64,000 nt of DNA from CAZLRH01 sp964562015 (GCA_964562015.1 CAZLRH010000011.1:55491-119490); one strand, 5' to 3'; shown: positions 16,592-25,962, counted from the first letter of the stretch. Notes: generated from the letters alone by a model not told the origin. Numbers and translations are program-made.

Positions 16592-18844
16592 CTAATTATT
16601 GCCCGCGGAAACGCCGGAGGCCACCGCGAGTGGCAGCGTGGCGACGAAGCGCGCGCCGTGCGGTTCATTGGGCTCGTAGCGCAAATCACCGCCCTGGTCA
16701 CGCAAGAGCCGCCGGGCAATGCTCAGGCCGAGGCCGCAGCCCGGCTGGCGGGCGGTGAGCGAGTCGTCCACGCGGTGAAACATCTCAAAAATGCGCTGGC
16801 GGTGATCCGGCGGCACGCCCGGCCCGCGGTCTTCCACAATCAGGCGCGCCTGATTTTTGTCCTGCTCGACGCGCACGCCGAGCCAGTGGCCCTCCTCGGC
16901 ATATTTGAGGGCGTTGTCGACGAGATTGAGGAGAACCTGTTCCACGGCGTCGCGGTCGGCCAGCACATGCAAATGGCCGTGCTCGGGCAGTTGCGCATCC
17001 AGCTTGAAACCGGCTTCCTCGATGCGCGGACGCTGCGTCTCCAGCATTTGCTCCACCAGCGGTCCCAGTTCTTCCATCGTCGTTTGATATTTCCTGCGAC
17101 CCTGTTCGAGGCGGCTGAAATCGAGGACGTTGTTGACGAGGCGGGTGAGCCGCTGGCTTTCGCTGATGATGGTGGCGAGGTAACTGCGCTGCTTGGCCGG
17201 GTCACGCGTGCGGCCCTCGCCGAGCAATTCGGCGTACATGCGAATACTGGTGAGCGGAGTCTTCAACTCGTGCGAGACATTGGAGACGAAGGTGGTTTTG
17301 CGGGCGGCGTCGGTGGTTTGCCGGCGGGCCTGGCGCAGAAGCATGGTGCCGCCCAGGAGCATGGAAATGATGAGCATCGCAACGAGCACGGTGCTGGCCA
17401 TGACGAAGTTCATGGAAAAGGCGCCGGCCGGGTCGAGATAGACCGCCAGGGTCCAGCCCGGCAGTTCGTCACCCACGGGCAAAACCACGCGTGGCACACT
17501 GGACGGACGCGGGGCGGTGGCGGTCGGCGTGGGATTGTCGAACCGGCCAAAACTCATGCGGCCATTGGCAAACCGCGTCAGGAAGGGCCGCCCGGCGGGA
17601 TCCAGCAAAACGAAGCCTTCGCCCGGCTCGAGGTGGTCGGGAAACGCACTAAACGCGCTATGCAGTTTCGAGGCCAGCCCCTCCCAGCTCAATTCGACGC
17701 CGCGCACGAGATTGCTGGCGGCGGGACGCAACCACGCCACCCAATGGGAATTTTCCTTGGGTCCGGCCAGCACCCAGTCCGATTGCGGTTCCTCCAGGCC
17801 GCCATCGAGGGAATTTTGGCCGATGGAAAAAACATTCAGGCCCGCGGCGTCCCCGGGCAAAGCGGCGCTGACAGCGTCGGGCAGCGTGGCGGGGAGGCTT
17901 TGGGACAGCAAGCCGCCCTTGGCCAGGTCGAGATTGTTGGCACTGATGACGGTCAGCACGCCGTTGTCCACGCGGTAAGTGCCAGCGTTGGTGGAGATGG
18001 TGCCGTTCAAAATACCGCCATCGGCGCCGGAGCGCACGAGTTCACCGCTCGTCACGATGAGGGTGCCGTCCCGAAACCCGAGATTATTCGCGCCGGGCAA
18101 GACCGGCGGGGGCACGCCACTGCGGATATTCTGGGTGGATAATTCCATCGAAATGCCCTGCGCGTTCAGTGTGACGGCCTGGTTGGTCGTCACCATCGTG
18201 CCGACGTTGTTGACCATCGAGCTCTGGGAATTGGAGACGACGATGCTGCTGGAAATGGTCATCGTGCCCTGACTGGTCTTGGCCAGGTTGCGCACTTCCA
18301 CGCGGTCGGTTTTCAGTTGGTTTAAATTGCTGTTCGCGCCGTTGGCGGAATTTTGGCTGAGATTCTGGGCGGACCCGCCGCGGTCTGCGCCCGCATTCGA
18401 ACCGCCGCGCCCGTTGGCATAGGCGGCTTTTTGTTGCGGGAGGAGGACGACATCGGGACCCCAAACCCAGCCATTGGGCCCGTGCAGCCACGGCTCGATT
18501 TCGGCGCGTTCGGTGGTGTTGGCGGCGGGCAGCACCAGACCGCGGCCGGGCCGGTAGAGCACGACGGCGCGGGCGTGCGGGATGTCTTGTTTCCAGGCGC
18601 GCAACTGTAATTCCAAATTGGCGTCGGGCAGTTTGCCCAAGGCGTCGAGCAGGCCGGCCTTGGCATCGCTCACGAGGGAGTCGAGATTGTCGGCAATGAT
18701 TTGCCCGTGACCGCGGGCGGTGTCGTCGAGCCGTTCGAGCACCTGGGAGCGTTCGCGGTTGAGCAATTGAAACGCAATCGTGCCGACGCCCAAGGTCGAG
18801 ACCAGGAGCACGAGCCAATAAACCACCAGCAGATGACGTTTCAC
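16592..18844 (-). CDS. membrane sensor histidine kinase with a Ser/Asn/Gly-rich insertion
   Basis: From the GTG at 18844 the protein has 750 residues. A membrane helix (about 5-25) is followed by a roughly 450-residue extracytoplasmic region and a second helix (about 476-503). HisKA has the H-box VSHELKTPLTSIR with His525, and the HATPase domain has NLVDNALKYAE, DRGPGVP and GCGLGLSIARRL. Residues about 148-310 of the sensor are Ser/Thr/Asn/Gly-rich with repeated short strand-like units (TISSSIVVSN, GILNGTIST, NGVLTVISANNL), unlike usual kinase sensors. No HAMP domain or neighbouring response regulator is visible. The start is uncertain: a TTG 105 bases upstream is possible but lies over the divergent promoter region. 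Confidence 0.82.
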   Translation of the reverse strand: MKRHLLVVYWLVLLVSTLGVGTIAFQLLNRERSQVLERLDDTARGHGQIIADNLDSLVSDAKAGLLDALGKLPDANLELQLRAWKQDIPHARAVVLYRPGRGLVLPAANTTERAEIEPWLHGPNGWVWGPDVVLLPQQKAAYANGRGGSNAGADRGGSAQNLSQNSANGANSNLNQLKTDRVEVRNLAKTSQGTMTISSSIVVSNSQSSMVNNVGTMVTTNQAVTLNAQGISMELSTQNIRSGVPPPVLPGANNLGFRDGTLIVTSGELVRSGADGGILNGTISTNAGTYRVDNGVLTVISANNLDLAKGGLLSQSLPATLPDAVSAALPGDAAGLNVFSIGQNSLDGGLEEPQSDWVLAGPKENSHWVAWLRPAASNLVRGVELSWEGLASKLHSAFSAFPDHLEPGEGFVLLDPAGRPFLTRFANGRMSFGRFDNPTPTATAPRPSSVPRVVLPVGDELPGWTLAVYLDPAGAFSMNFVMASTVLVAMLIISMLLGGTMLLRQARRQTTDAARKTTFVSNVSHELKTPLTSIRMYAELLGEGRTRDPAKQRSYLATIISESQRLTRLVNNVLDFSRLEQGRRKYQTTMEELGPLVEQMLETQRPRIEEAGFKLDAQLPEHGHLHVLADRDAVEQVLLNLVDNALKYAEEGHWLGVRVEQDKNQARLIVEDRGPGVPPDHRQRIFEMFHRVDDSLTARQPGCGLGLSIARRLLRDQGGDLRYEPNEPHGARFVATLPLAVASGVSAGNN

Positions 18845-19018
18845 GGGGGAAAGGGGAAAGCAAAGACTATCATGGGGGCCAGGATTGGGCAAGCCGGGCT
18901 TCCGGCCAGTGTGCGGGTGCTGACCTGGCCCATGGGCAAAGTATGGCAAATTTACCCTTCGGCTTCACCTTTAATGGCGGGCCACATTGTCAAAAGTTTG
19001 TCACGGCAACCGAGGGAA

Positions 19019-21601
19019 ATGAGGTCCGCCCATGAGGTTGAGTTTGCGTTTTGCCGCGCGTTGCCTCATTTTGCCGCTGCACTGGCAGTTGACGTGGAAG
19101 ACCTCGACACCACCCTCAAAATTCCCGATCTCTGGCAACGGGAGGCTGTGCGGCACCTCCACGCCGGACGCGATGTTGTCGTCCATGCGCCCACGGGGGC
19201 GGGCAAAACTTATATTTTCGAACTGTTGATGCAGGCGGGGTGGCGGAAATCCGCGGTCTTCACCGTCCCCACCCGCGCGCTGGCGAATGACAAATTGTAC
19301 GAATGGCGCGCGCTGGGCTGGAACGTCGGCATCGCCACGGGGGACGTGGCGGAGAATCTCGACGCGCCGGTGATCGTCGCCACGCTCGAGACGCAGAAGG
19401 GCCGGTTCCTGCGCGGCGTTGGGCCGCACCTGCTGGTCGTGGATGAATACCAGATGCTGGCCGACCCGACCCGCGGCATTAATTATGAATTGATACTGGC
19501 CATGGCCGGACCCAAGACGCAACTGCTCCTGCTGAGCGGCAGCGTGGCCAACCCGGACAAGGCGGTGCAGTGGCTGCGGCGCATCGGGCGTGACGCCGTG
19601 CTGGTGCACCACGCCGAACGACCCGTGCCGCTCGATGAATTGGAACTGGAGGCGCTGCCCGACCGCGTGCCGTCGGGCGTGCGGGGGTTCTGGCCACGTT
19701 TGATTGCGCGGGCCTTGATGGCGGACCTCGGGCCGATTTTGGTGTTCGCGCCGCGCCGCCGGGCCGCCGAGGAGCTGGCTTTCAAGCTGGCGTCGGCGCT
19801 GCCGTTGCTGGACTTTCTCTCGCTCACGGCGGAACAAAAACTCATGGCGACCGACCGCCTGGGTCGCCTGTTGCGGCATCGCATCGCGTATCACCACAGC
19901 GGGCTGAGCTACCTGCAACGCGCGGCGTTGGTGGAGCCGCTGGCGAAGGCCGGGCAGTTGCGCGTGGTGGTCGCCACGACCGGGCTCGCCGCGGGCATTA
20001 ATTTTTCGATGAAGTCGGTGTTGGTGACAGATCGGGAGTATTTCACTTCGGGAGGACAGCGCCAGGTGCGCCCCGATGAATTGTTGCAAATGTTTGGCCG
20101 CGCGGGGCGGCGGGGCCTGGACGAACGCGGTTACGTGCTCGTCGTGCCCGCTAAACCGCGCCTGGCGGAAGCTCGTCCGTTGCACCTCAAACGGGCCAAT
20201 CCGCTCGACTGGCCAAGTTTTCTGGCGGTCATGCGCCATGCCGCCGAACGCGGCGAATCGCCCGCGGTGGCGGCGTCTGTGCTGGCACAACGGTTGTTCA
20301 TTGACGAGCCGCCGCGCCTGGGGCTCGAATCCTTTCTCTCCACGCCCCACCCTGTTGCTTTCAATCCCGTCACGGCGCTGAATGGACATCGCGCTACGCC
20401 TCCGCCCAAGCAAACCAATGGGGCATCTACGGCGGAAGTTGCGCCCAAGATTGTGGAAATCTTGAATTCCGTCGGACAATGGGAGCGCCGCCGCCCGCAG
20501 ATGAAGGCGAAACTGGGCGAGGCGCTGGCGTTTCAGGATGGCGCGTGGCGACCCGCGCTCAAGTTTCCCCAAGCGCTGGCCAATGTGAATGTCGGCAATC
20601 TTTGCCGCTTGAAAGGCGAAGCGGCGCATTATGGCCGGCAAGTGGCGCTCGCGGTTTTTCCGAAAGAAGAAGGCCGCGCGAAAATCGTGCTCGTGAAATG
20701 GATGCACAAGAGCCTCGCGCAACTTTGGCGGCAGACCCGCGCGCAAGCGCCGCATCCGCCGCGCTATTGGGAACTGGATGCGTTTGAAAAAGAATTGCTG
20801 CCGCTGCTCCCGCAACTTACCAGCGGCGGCCGTCCTGCGGAAATCATCGAGCACAACGGGCTCATCTCGGCGCGGCTGGATTATTCGCAGGCGTCGGTCA
20901 TGGCGCGGGTGGATTCGCTGGGCAAGCCGCTGCTCAACCCGCCGCGCCGCGAAATCGAGCCGCCGGCGGCGAACTTCGCCGAACTCGCCGGCATGACGGT
21001 GACGGCCACCGAGGCCAGCGTGGCGGAAACGTGGTTTCGTCTCGGCCTCATCGATGCGCAGGCCCGGCCCACACGGCGCGGCATTATTTTCAGCTTCTTC
21101 AATCACGGCGAGGGCCTGGCCATCGCAGCGGCGCTCGAGGACGAAAATTATTTGGTCAGCGAAATCGTGCGTGATCTGGCCAACATGCGCGCAGGGCACC
21201 GCTTCTCCGAGGTCAGCCAATCCAGCGGGCGGCTCGGCAGCCTGTGCCGGCTCACGTACATGGGCATGACCTGCGCGGGCTATTTGCAACAAGGCGTGCC
21301 GCCGGAGTACGGTGATGGCGCGGCCGAAGTTTTGCAACGCGTGCGGGCGAATCCCGCGCTGGTCGAGGAATTCATCAACGAAACGCTCCGGCCGGGTGAC
21401 ATCGAGCGCGCCGATCTCGAATGGCGCAGCCTGCTCAATCACTTGACGCACGCGCCGGATTACGATTGGGACCGCTGGCGCGCACTGCGGGCCGCGGCAG
21501 CCGAGCAAATGGGCAAACTCGGCTCTCCGGTCCGCCTCGCCCAGCCACCGCCGCTGACGCCCGAGCAAAAGACGCGGCATAACTGCCGGCTGAAGTTTTA
21601 G
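19019..21601 (+). CDS. DEAD/DEAH-box helicase, Ski2-like
   Basis: A superfamily 2 helicase of about 860 residues. Motif I APTGAGKTY, Ia VPTRALAND, motif II VDEYQ (a variant of DEAH), motif III LSGS, motif IV-V region VVATTGLAAGINF and motif VI QMFGRAGRRGLD appear in order, the last being characteristic of Ski2/HelY-like proteins. The C-terminal 400 residues show no domain I recognise but probably form the ratchet and accessory modules. ATG 19019 has GAGGGA two bases upstream; ATG 18974 is an alternative. It diverges from the sensor kinase gene. RNA versus DNA as substrate cannot be decided from sequence. Confidence 0.85.
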   Translation: MRSAHEVEFAFCRALPHFAAALAVDVEDLDTTLKIPDLWQREAVRHLHAGRDVVVHAPTGAGKTYIFELLMQAGWRKSAVFTVPTRALANDKLYEWRALGWNVGIATGDVAENLDAPVIVATLETQKGRFLRGVGPHLLVVDEYQMLADPTRGINYELILAMAGPKTQLLLLSGSVANPDKAVQWLRRIGRDAVLVHHAERPVPLDELELEALPDRVPSGVRGFWPRLIARALMADLGPILVFAPRRRAAEELAFKLASALPLLDFLSLTAEQKLMATDRLGRLLRHRIAYHHSGLSYLQRAALVEPLAKAGQLRVVVATTGLAAGINFSMKSVLVTDREYFTSGGQRQVRPDELLQMFGRAGRRGLDERGYVLVVPAKPRLAEARPLHLKRANPLDWPSFLAVMRHAAERGESPAVAASVLAQRLFIDEPPRLGLESFLSTPHPVAFNPVTALNGHRATPPPKQTNGASTAEVAPKIVEILNSVGQWERRRPQMKAKLGEALAFQDGAWRPALKFPQALANVNVGNLCRLKGEAAHYGRQVALAVFPKEEGRAKIVLVKWMHKSLAQLWRQTRAQAPHPPRYWELDAFEKELLPLLPQLTSGGRPAEIIEHNGLISARLDYSQASVMARVDSLGKPLLNPPRREIEPPAANFAELAGMTVTATEASVAETWFRLGLIDAQARPTRRGIIFSFFNHGEGLAIAAALEDENYLVSEIVRDLANMRAGHRFSEVSQSSGRLGSLCRLTYMGMTCAGYLQQGVPPEYGDGAAEVLQRVRANPALVEEFINETLRPGDIERADLEWRSLLNHLTHAPDYDWDRWRALRAAAAEQMGKLGSPVRLAQPPPLTPEQKTRHNCRLKF

Positions 21602-21617
21602 GCAAGGCCCGGAAAAG

Positions 21618-21714
21618 TTTTACCGCTGAGCTCGCAGAGAGCGCAGGGAAAATTTCAAAGGATTTATTCTGGCGCTCTGTTTTTTCTGCGTACTCTGCGA
21701 TCTCCGCGGTAAAA
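21618..21714. repeat. inverted word-array element, TCTGCG family
   Basis: A 29-base arm at 21618-21646 (starts TTTTACCGC, contains TCGCAGAG) has an inverted copy at 21686-21714, 25 of 29 positions matching. Each arm is itself a degenerate 9-bp tandem (read on the right arm: CTCTGCGAT, CTCCGCGGT). The arms flank about 39 bases. It fills the gap between the helicase and tadA. Confidence 0.75.
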
Positions 21715-21718
21715 TTCT

Positions 21719-22240
21719 TTAGTCCTCCTCCCGTTTTTCTGCGAAATATGCCTTGAGGAGCGTGTGGCACTCGGCGGCGAGCACGCCGCCGCGGACGTTG
21801 AGGTGATGATTTAATTTCGGCAGCTCGTGCACCGAGGCCGCGCCGCCGAGGCAGCCCATTTTCGGGTCGGCGACGGCGTAAATGACTTCGCTCACGCGCG
21901 CCATGATGGCGGCGCCGGAGCACATCGGGCAGGGCTCCTTCGTCACAAACAGCCGCGCGCCGTTGAGCCGCCAATCTCCCAGCGCGGTGGCGGCCTGGGT
22001 GAACGCGAGCATTTCCGCGTGCGCGGTGGGGTCGGCGGTGGAGTCCACCAGGTTGTGGGCCTGGGCGACGATTTCGCCGCCGTATTCGATGATGGCGCCG
22101 ACGGGCACCTCGTCCGCCCGCCAGGCGTCGATGGCCTGGTTGTAGGCGAGCTTCATGAAGAACTCGTCGTCCCGCAGCAACTGCGAGGGAAACATCTTTT
22201 CAAACGGGCACGGGCGCGCCGGCCGCAACGCGGGTTCCAT
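21719..22240 (-). CDS. tadA: tRNA adenosine(34) deaminase
   Basis: A cytidine-deaminase-fold enzyme that converts the wobble adenosine of tRNA-Arg(ACG) to inosine. The zinc and catalytic motifs TAHAEM and PCPMCSGA are intact, and VPVGAIIEYGG and AVADPKMGCLGG fit TadA. From the ATG at 22240 it has 173 residues; an ATG at 22267 would add nine and is also possible. The region FPSQLLRDDEFFMKLA before the core is a plausible family N-terminus, which favours a start at or before 22240. It is convergent with the helicase gene across a word-array element. Confidence 0.92.
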   Translation of the reverse strand: MEPALRPARPCPFEKMFPSQLLRDDEFFMKLAYNQAIDAWRADEVPVGAIIEYGGEIVAQAHNLVDSTADPTAHAEMLAFTQAATALGDWRLNGARLFVTKEPCPMCSGAAIMARVSEVIYAVADPKMGCLGGAASVHELPKLNHHLNVRGGVLAAECHTLLKAYFAEKREED

Positions 22241-22345
22241 GGCCTGACAGACGCATTTTTCTCTCATCGCGTCAAACCGGTTTGAACGAGAACCACCCGG
22301 CCTCCGCGAGCAAGTCACGATGCGGCCCTTTGCAGCGCGGAGCTG

Positions 22346-22389
22346 TAGCCCGCGCCGAGAACCATTTGAATGAAAGCAGGCGCGGGCTA
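22346..22389. repeat. REP-like hairpin upstream of infA
   Basis: TAGCCCGCGCC (22346-22356) and GGCGCGGGCTA (22379-22389) form a perfect 11-base-pair stem with a 22-base loop. It lies between the divergent tadA and infA genes, where a terminator is not expected, so a REP-like or regulatory hairpin is more likely. The rest of the 22241-22529 spacer shows no gene I can support. Confidence 0.55.
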
Positions 22390-22529
22390 AAGCCTCGCGT
22401 TACTAAAGCAGCCAAGCCCATAATAACACGGCGGATTTGCCCCCGAATTGGGCCTTGACGCGCCCGGCGGGCCAGCGGCATTCTTTTCGCCTCGTTAGGC
22501 CCGCCCCGCGGGCTCCGCTTGCACTCTCT

Positions 22530-22811
22530 ATGACCGAAGAAAACAACAAAGGCGCCATCGAAGTCGAAGGCAAAATCGTGACCGTGCTGCCCGGCACCAT
22601 GTTTCGCGTCGAATTGCCCAACAAGCACCAGGTCCTGGCCCACATCTCCGGCAAGCTGCGCAAGAACTTTATCAAAATCACCGTGGGCGACATGGTGAAG
22701 ATGGAGATGAGCCCGTACGATTTGAACAAGGCCCGCATCACTTATCGTTTGCGCAATGCTCCTGTGACGCGCGGCGCTCCGATGCGCAGTTTCGGTCCCC
22801 GGCGGCGGTAG
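22530..22811 (+). CDS. infA: translation initiation factor IF-1
   Basis: A single S1-like OB-fold protein of 93 residues that binds the ribosomal A site during initiation. IEVEGKIVTVLPGTMFRVEL, HISGKLRKNFIKI and GDMVKMEMSPYDLNKARITYR, given as GDMVKMEMSPYDL and ARITYR, are family hallmarks. It is about 20 residues longer than usual because of a basic tail (APMRSFGPRRR). The ATG at 22530 is chosen since IF-1 normally starts a few residues before EVEG. Confidence 0.95.
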   Translation: MTEENNKGAIEVEGKIVTVLPGTMFRVELPNKHQVLAHISGKLRKNFIKITVGDMVKMEMSPYDLNKARITYRLRNAPVTRGAPMRSFGPRRR

Positions 22812-22886
22812 ACGGAGTTACGGTGGGGTACCATGGTGGGTGGATTGCCCATTTCCCACTTGGGCATGATGGAGTATAGTGGTGGC

Positions 22887-23480
22887 ATGGAACGCTCTAC
22901 CGGCTGGCCTCGTCCTTTTGTTATCAGCCTTTGCCTGCTGGCGGGAGGCCTGGGCGGATGCGAAACCGTCCCCCAGCCCATTCCGGCGCAGGACTCGCCG
23001 CTCTCGGCGAAAAAAATGGAGGAGCGGAACAATGCCGTCAGTTTGCTGGATCAGCTTTTGAATGACGAAAAGAACGTCAGCATGTTGCTGATCATCAAGG
23101 AAGACCGGGCGGAGTTGCACGCGCTCATCAAGGATATTTCGCAGGCGGCGGAGGCAAATCAGAAGCAATTGCAAGCCTTGGCCAAGGCGGATCCCTCGCT
23201 GGATTTGAAGGCCCTGGCGCTGCCGGCCGGCGAAAAGGCGACGCGGGATGCCATCGCCAGCACGAAGACCAAGGAGTTGTTGTTGTCCTCCGGGCCCGAT
23301 TTCGAATTCGACCTCTTACTCAGTCAGGCCGAAGCGCTGAGCTACGGCTGGCATCTGGCGGTCATTGCCGCGAACAATTCCACCAATCCGGAACAAGTGC
23401 GCGAATTCACCGTCATGAGCAGGATGATGGAGATTCAGTATAAGAAAGTCGTCGCGCTCATGCGGGCGCCGGCGAAATAG
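22887..23480 (+). CDS. predicted lipoprotein of unknown function
   Basis: A 197-residue protein with a signal peptide and lipobox LGGC (Cys at about residue 25), so probably a lipid-anchored periplasmic protein. The mature part is largely helical and charged (KKMEERNNAVSLLDQLL, EDRAELHALIKDISQAAEAN), suggesting coiled-coil character. The ATG at 22887 places the hydrophobic core properly; the frame is open 54 bases further upstream. I do not recognise a family. It follows infA by 75 bases. Confidence 0.7.
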   Translation: MERSTGWPRPFVISLCLLAGGLGGCETVPQPIPAQDSPLSAKKMEERNNAVSLLDQLLNDEKNVSMLLIIKEDRAELHALIKDISQAAEANQKQLQALAKADPSLDLKALALPAGEKATRDAIASTKTKELLLSSGPDFEFDLLLSQAEALSYGWHLAVIAANNSTNPEQVREFTVMSRMMEIQYKKVVALMRAPAK

Positions 23481-23538
23481 CGGAGAAGATTTAACCGCTA
23501 ATCTGCGCTTATCCACACTAGACTTTGTATTAAAACTG

Positions 23539-23630
23539 AACCACGGATGACACGGATAACACGGATTCGCTTCCGCATAAGGCCGATCATTTCATTATTC
23601 TTATCCGTGCAATCCGTGTTATCCGTGGTT
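23539..23630. repeat. inverted word-array element, CACGGAT family
   Basis: Left arm 23539-23567 reads AACCACGGATGACACGGAT and continues with a third CACGGATT-type unit; right arm 23601-23630 is its inverted copy with about three mismatches (ends TTATCCGTGGTT). Units recur every nine bases. The flanks (about 23519-23538 and 23631-23655) are also weakly inverted. A single TCTGCG-type word lies at 23494-23514. Another copy of this family is at 56510-56541. Confidence 0.75.
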
Positions 23631-23662
23631 GTTTGAGGTTTCAAAACACAATCTAATTCGTC

Positions 23663-25006
23663 TTACCCTCTTTGCGGCGGCGGCAAAGCGAGCGCGAGCC
23701 AGATGGGCAGCAGTAGCGCGACGGCCCCAAATGAATAAGACGCTTTCGGTCCGGCATAGAAATAAATCAAGGCCGCCAGCAACGGGCCGATGGCGCGGCC
23801 GAGCGCTTGGGCGGCGCGCGAGGAACCGAGGTTGCGCCCCTGCGATTGCGCATCGCTATAAAGGGAGACCAGCGCCGGCAGACAGATGGACGCCAGCCCG
23901 GAACTCACCGAAAAAATCGCCATGCCGACGTAGAACAAGGTCAGGCTGGTGGCGAAGGCGAGCAGCAGAAAGCCGACCACGCCGCAGGCCAGGCCGAAGA
24001 TGGCCGCTTGCCGCTCGCCCACTTTCGCGATTTGCCGCCGCATTCCGCCCTGCACCATTAGCAAGACAAAGCCCATGAAGAGAAACATTTTCACCATGTC
24101 GCGCGGCGTGTAGCCGAGGCGTTCCGCGGCCAGAAAGGTGAGCGTAAATTCCATGCCACTGAACGCCACGGTGTAAAAAAGATTCACCAGATTGGCGCGG
24201 CGGATGGCGGTCGAGACGGGCCGGAAAATCGCCTGCACGCGGCCCCAGCCGGTTTCGGCGGCCGACGCGGCGAGGGCCTGGGCGCGCTTTTCCGGCGGCA
24301 GGGTTTCGGGAAACCGCGCGAGCACCCAGAAGTAATTGAGGACGGCCAGCGCGAAGGACAGCAGCGCGCACGCGGAAAAGGGATTGAGACCGATGGCGCT
24401 GCCGCCCGGATACATTTTCAGCAAATTGACGGTCGAGAGGATGCCACCCATGGCCGGGCCGATGATAAAGCCCAACCCGAAGGCGATGCCGACCAGCGCC
24501 ATGCCGCTGGAACGCTTCTCCACGGTGGTGACATCTGCGATGGCGGCGGAGCCCACGGAGACGTTCCCGCTCATCACGCCACCCAAGGCGCGGGCGAGCA
24601 CGAGCAGCCAGAATTGGCCCGCGAAAATCCAGAGCAGGTAACTCAAGGCCGTGCCCGCCACGGTGCCGAGCAGCACTTTACGCCGCCCCACCCGGTCCGA
24701 CAACCGGCCCCAAAACGGCGCAAAGAAAAATTGGAGCACCGAATATAGCGAGCCCAGCAAGCCGCCGAACAACACCTCGACGGAGAGCGCCGACGAACCG
24801 GTGCCGAGGCCCTTGAGCCATTGCACGGTTTCCGCCATCCAGCCCGTGTGGCCCGCTTCCGGCAGGTAATACTGCAACATCGCCGGAAAAAGCGGGAAGA
24901 CCAGGGAAAAGCCGGCGAGATCGAGAAAAAGGGTCAGAAAAATGATTCCTTGCTGGGAGCGGACGGAACGGACGGAATCAGCGGACGGTGTTTGCGCGGT
25001 TGCCAT
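23663..25006 (-). CDS. MFS transporter
   Basis: A 447-residue major facilitator with about 12 membrane helices. The loop 2-3 motif A is present as GRLSDRVGRRKVLL, and ALGGVMSGNVSVGSAAIAD, given as SVGSAAIAD, fits the drug:H+ antiporter (DHA1) branch, similar to TetA/multidrug exporters. The second half carries an equivalent motif region near GRNLGSSRAAQALGRAIGP, given as AAQALGRAIGP. The substrate cannot be assigned. It is divergent from hemC with about 75 bases between starts. Confidence 0.85.
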   Translation of the reverse strand: MATAQTPSADSVRSVRSQQGIIFLTLFLDLAGFSLVFPLFPAMLQYYLPEAGHTGWMAETVQWLKGLGTGSSALSVEVLFGGLLGSLYSVLQFFFAPFWGRLSDRVGRRKVLLGTVAGTALSYLLWIFAGQFWLLVLARALGGVMSGNVSVGSAAIADVTTVEKRSSGMALVGIAFGLGFIIGPAMGGILSTVNLLKMYPGGSAIGLNPFSACALLSFALAVLNYFWVLARFPETLPPEKRAQALAASAAETGWGRVQAIFRPVSTAIRRANLVNLFYTVAFSGMEFTLTFLAAERLGYTPRDMVKMFLFMGFVLLMVQGGMRRQIAKVGERQAAIFGLACGVVGFLLLAFATSLTLFYVGMAIFSVSSGLASICLPALVSLYSDAQSQGRNLGSSRAAQALGRAIGPLLAALIYFYAGPKASYSFGAVALLLPIWLALALPPPQRG

Positions 25007-25080
25007 GCTTATGTCACTCCACTAGTAAGCTCAGTTTTTCAATACAAAACCAGCGCGGCCAGGCCCGCGTCGTCCTTCCC

Positions 25081-25956
25081 ATGCTCGTTCGCAGCTCCAC
25101 GCCCCTCGTGCTGGCCACCCGGCGCAGTCCCCTCGCCTTGCGGCAGGCGGAACTGGCCCGCACGCACTTGCTGTCGGCGATGGCGGGGCTGTGGGTCGCG
25201 GTGAATTTGCTCGAAATCACCACTACTGGCGACAAACAGCGCGATTGGTCGCTGCCTGAATACGGCGGCAAAGGACTTTTCACCCGGGAATTGGAAGAGG
25301 CGTTGCTCGACGGGCGCGCGCGGTTGGCGGTGCATAGCGCGAAGGATTTGCCGACGACTTTGCCCGAAGGTTTGGCGCTGGCGGGATTTCTGCCGCGCGC
25401 CGACGCCCGCGATGTGCTGGTGCGGCGCGCGGAGTTGAAAACTCCGCAATCGGTGGCCACCGGCAGCCCGCGCCGCCGCGCGCAGGCGGAAGCGTGGATG
25501 CCCGGTGTGGACTGGCGCGAATTGCGCGGCAATGTGGAGACCCGGCTTAAAAAAATTGCCGCGGGCGAAGCCGACGCCACGTTTCTCGCCGCCGCCGGGC
25601 TCGCGCGCCTCGGGCTCAAAGGTTGGGACGGATTGGAATTTGAACCGATGCCGGTGGAGCGCATGACGCCCGCCGCGGGCCAGGGTGCAGTCGCGCTCGA
25701 ATGCCGCGTCGAAGACGTGCCCGCGTTCGCACCTTATTTATGTGCGGACACGGCGCGGGCGGTAACCATCGAGCGCGTCGTGCTGGCGGCGCTGGGCGGC
25801 GGTTGCCAGACGGCCTCGGGCGCGCACGTGGCCGGCAACACCCTGCATGTTTTTCACGCGCCCTGCGGGCGCATTGTCCTTCCCTTGACGCCGGGCGACA
25901 CTACGAAAGCGGCGGCCGATGCCGCCGAGGCCGTGGTGGCTTGGATAAACGCCTGA
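25081..25956 (+). CDS. hemC: hydroxymethylbilane synthase (porphobilinogen deaminase)
   Basis: Condenses four porphobilinogens into hydroxymethylbilane. From the ATG at 25081 it has 291 residues, slightly short. LATRRSPLALRQAELAR, GGKGLFTRELEEALL, AVHSAKDLPTTLPEGL and TGSPRRRAQ are classical; LGGGCQTASGAH carries the Cys that holds the dipyrromethane cofactor. The last domain is short after that Cys. It opens a tight run hemC-hemF-hemE-hemY-hemH. No uroporphyrinogen III synthase (hemD) follows, although the pair is often adjacent. Confidence 0.95.
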   Translation: MLVRSSTPLVLATRRSPLALRQAELARTHLLSAMAGLWVAVNLLEITTTGDKQRDWSLPEYGGKGLFTRELEEALLDGRARLAVHSAKDLPTTLPEGLALAGFLPRADARDVLVRRAELKTPQSVATGSPRRRAQAEAWMPGVDWRELRGNVETRLKKIAAGEADATFLAAAGLARLGLKGWDGLEFEPMPVERMTPAAGQGAVALECRVEDVPAFAPYLCADTARAVTIERVVLAALGGGCQTASGAHVAGNTLHVFHAPCGRIVLPLTPGDTTKAAADAAEAVVAWINA

Positions 25957-25962
25957 TTTTTC

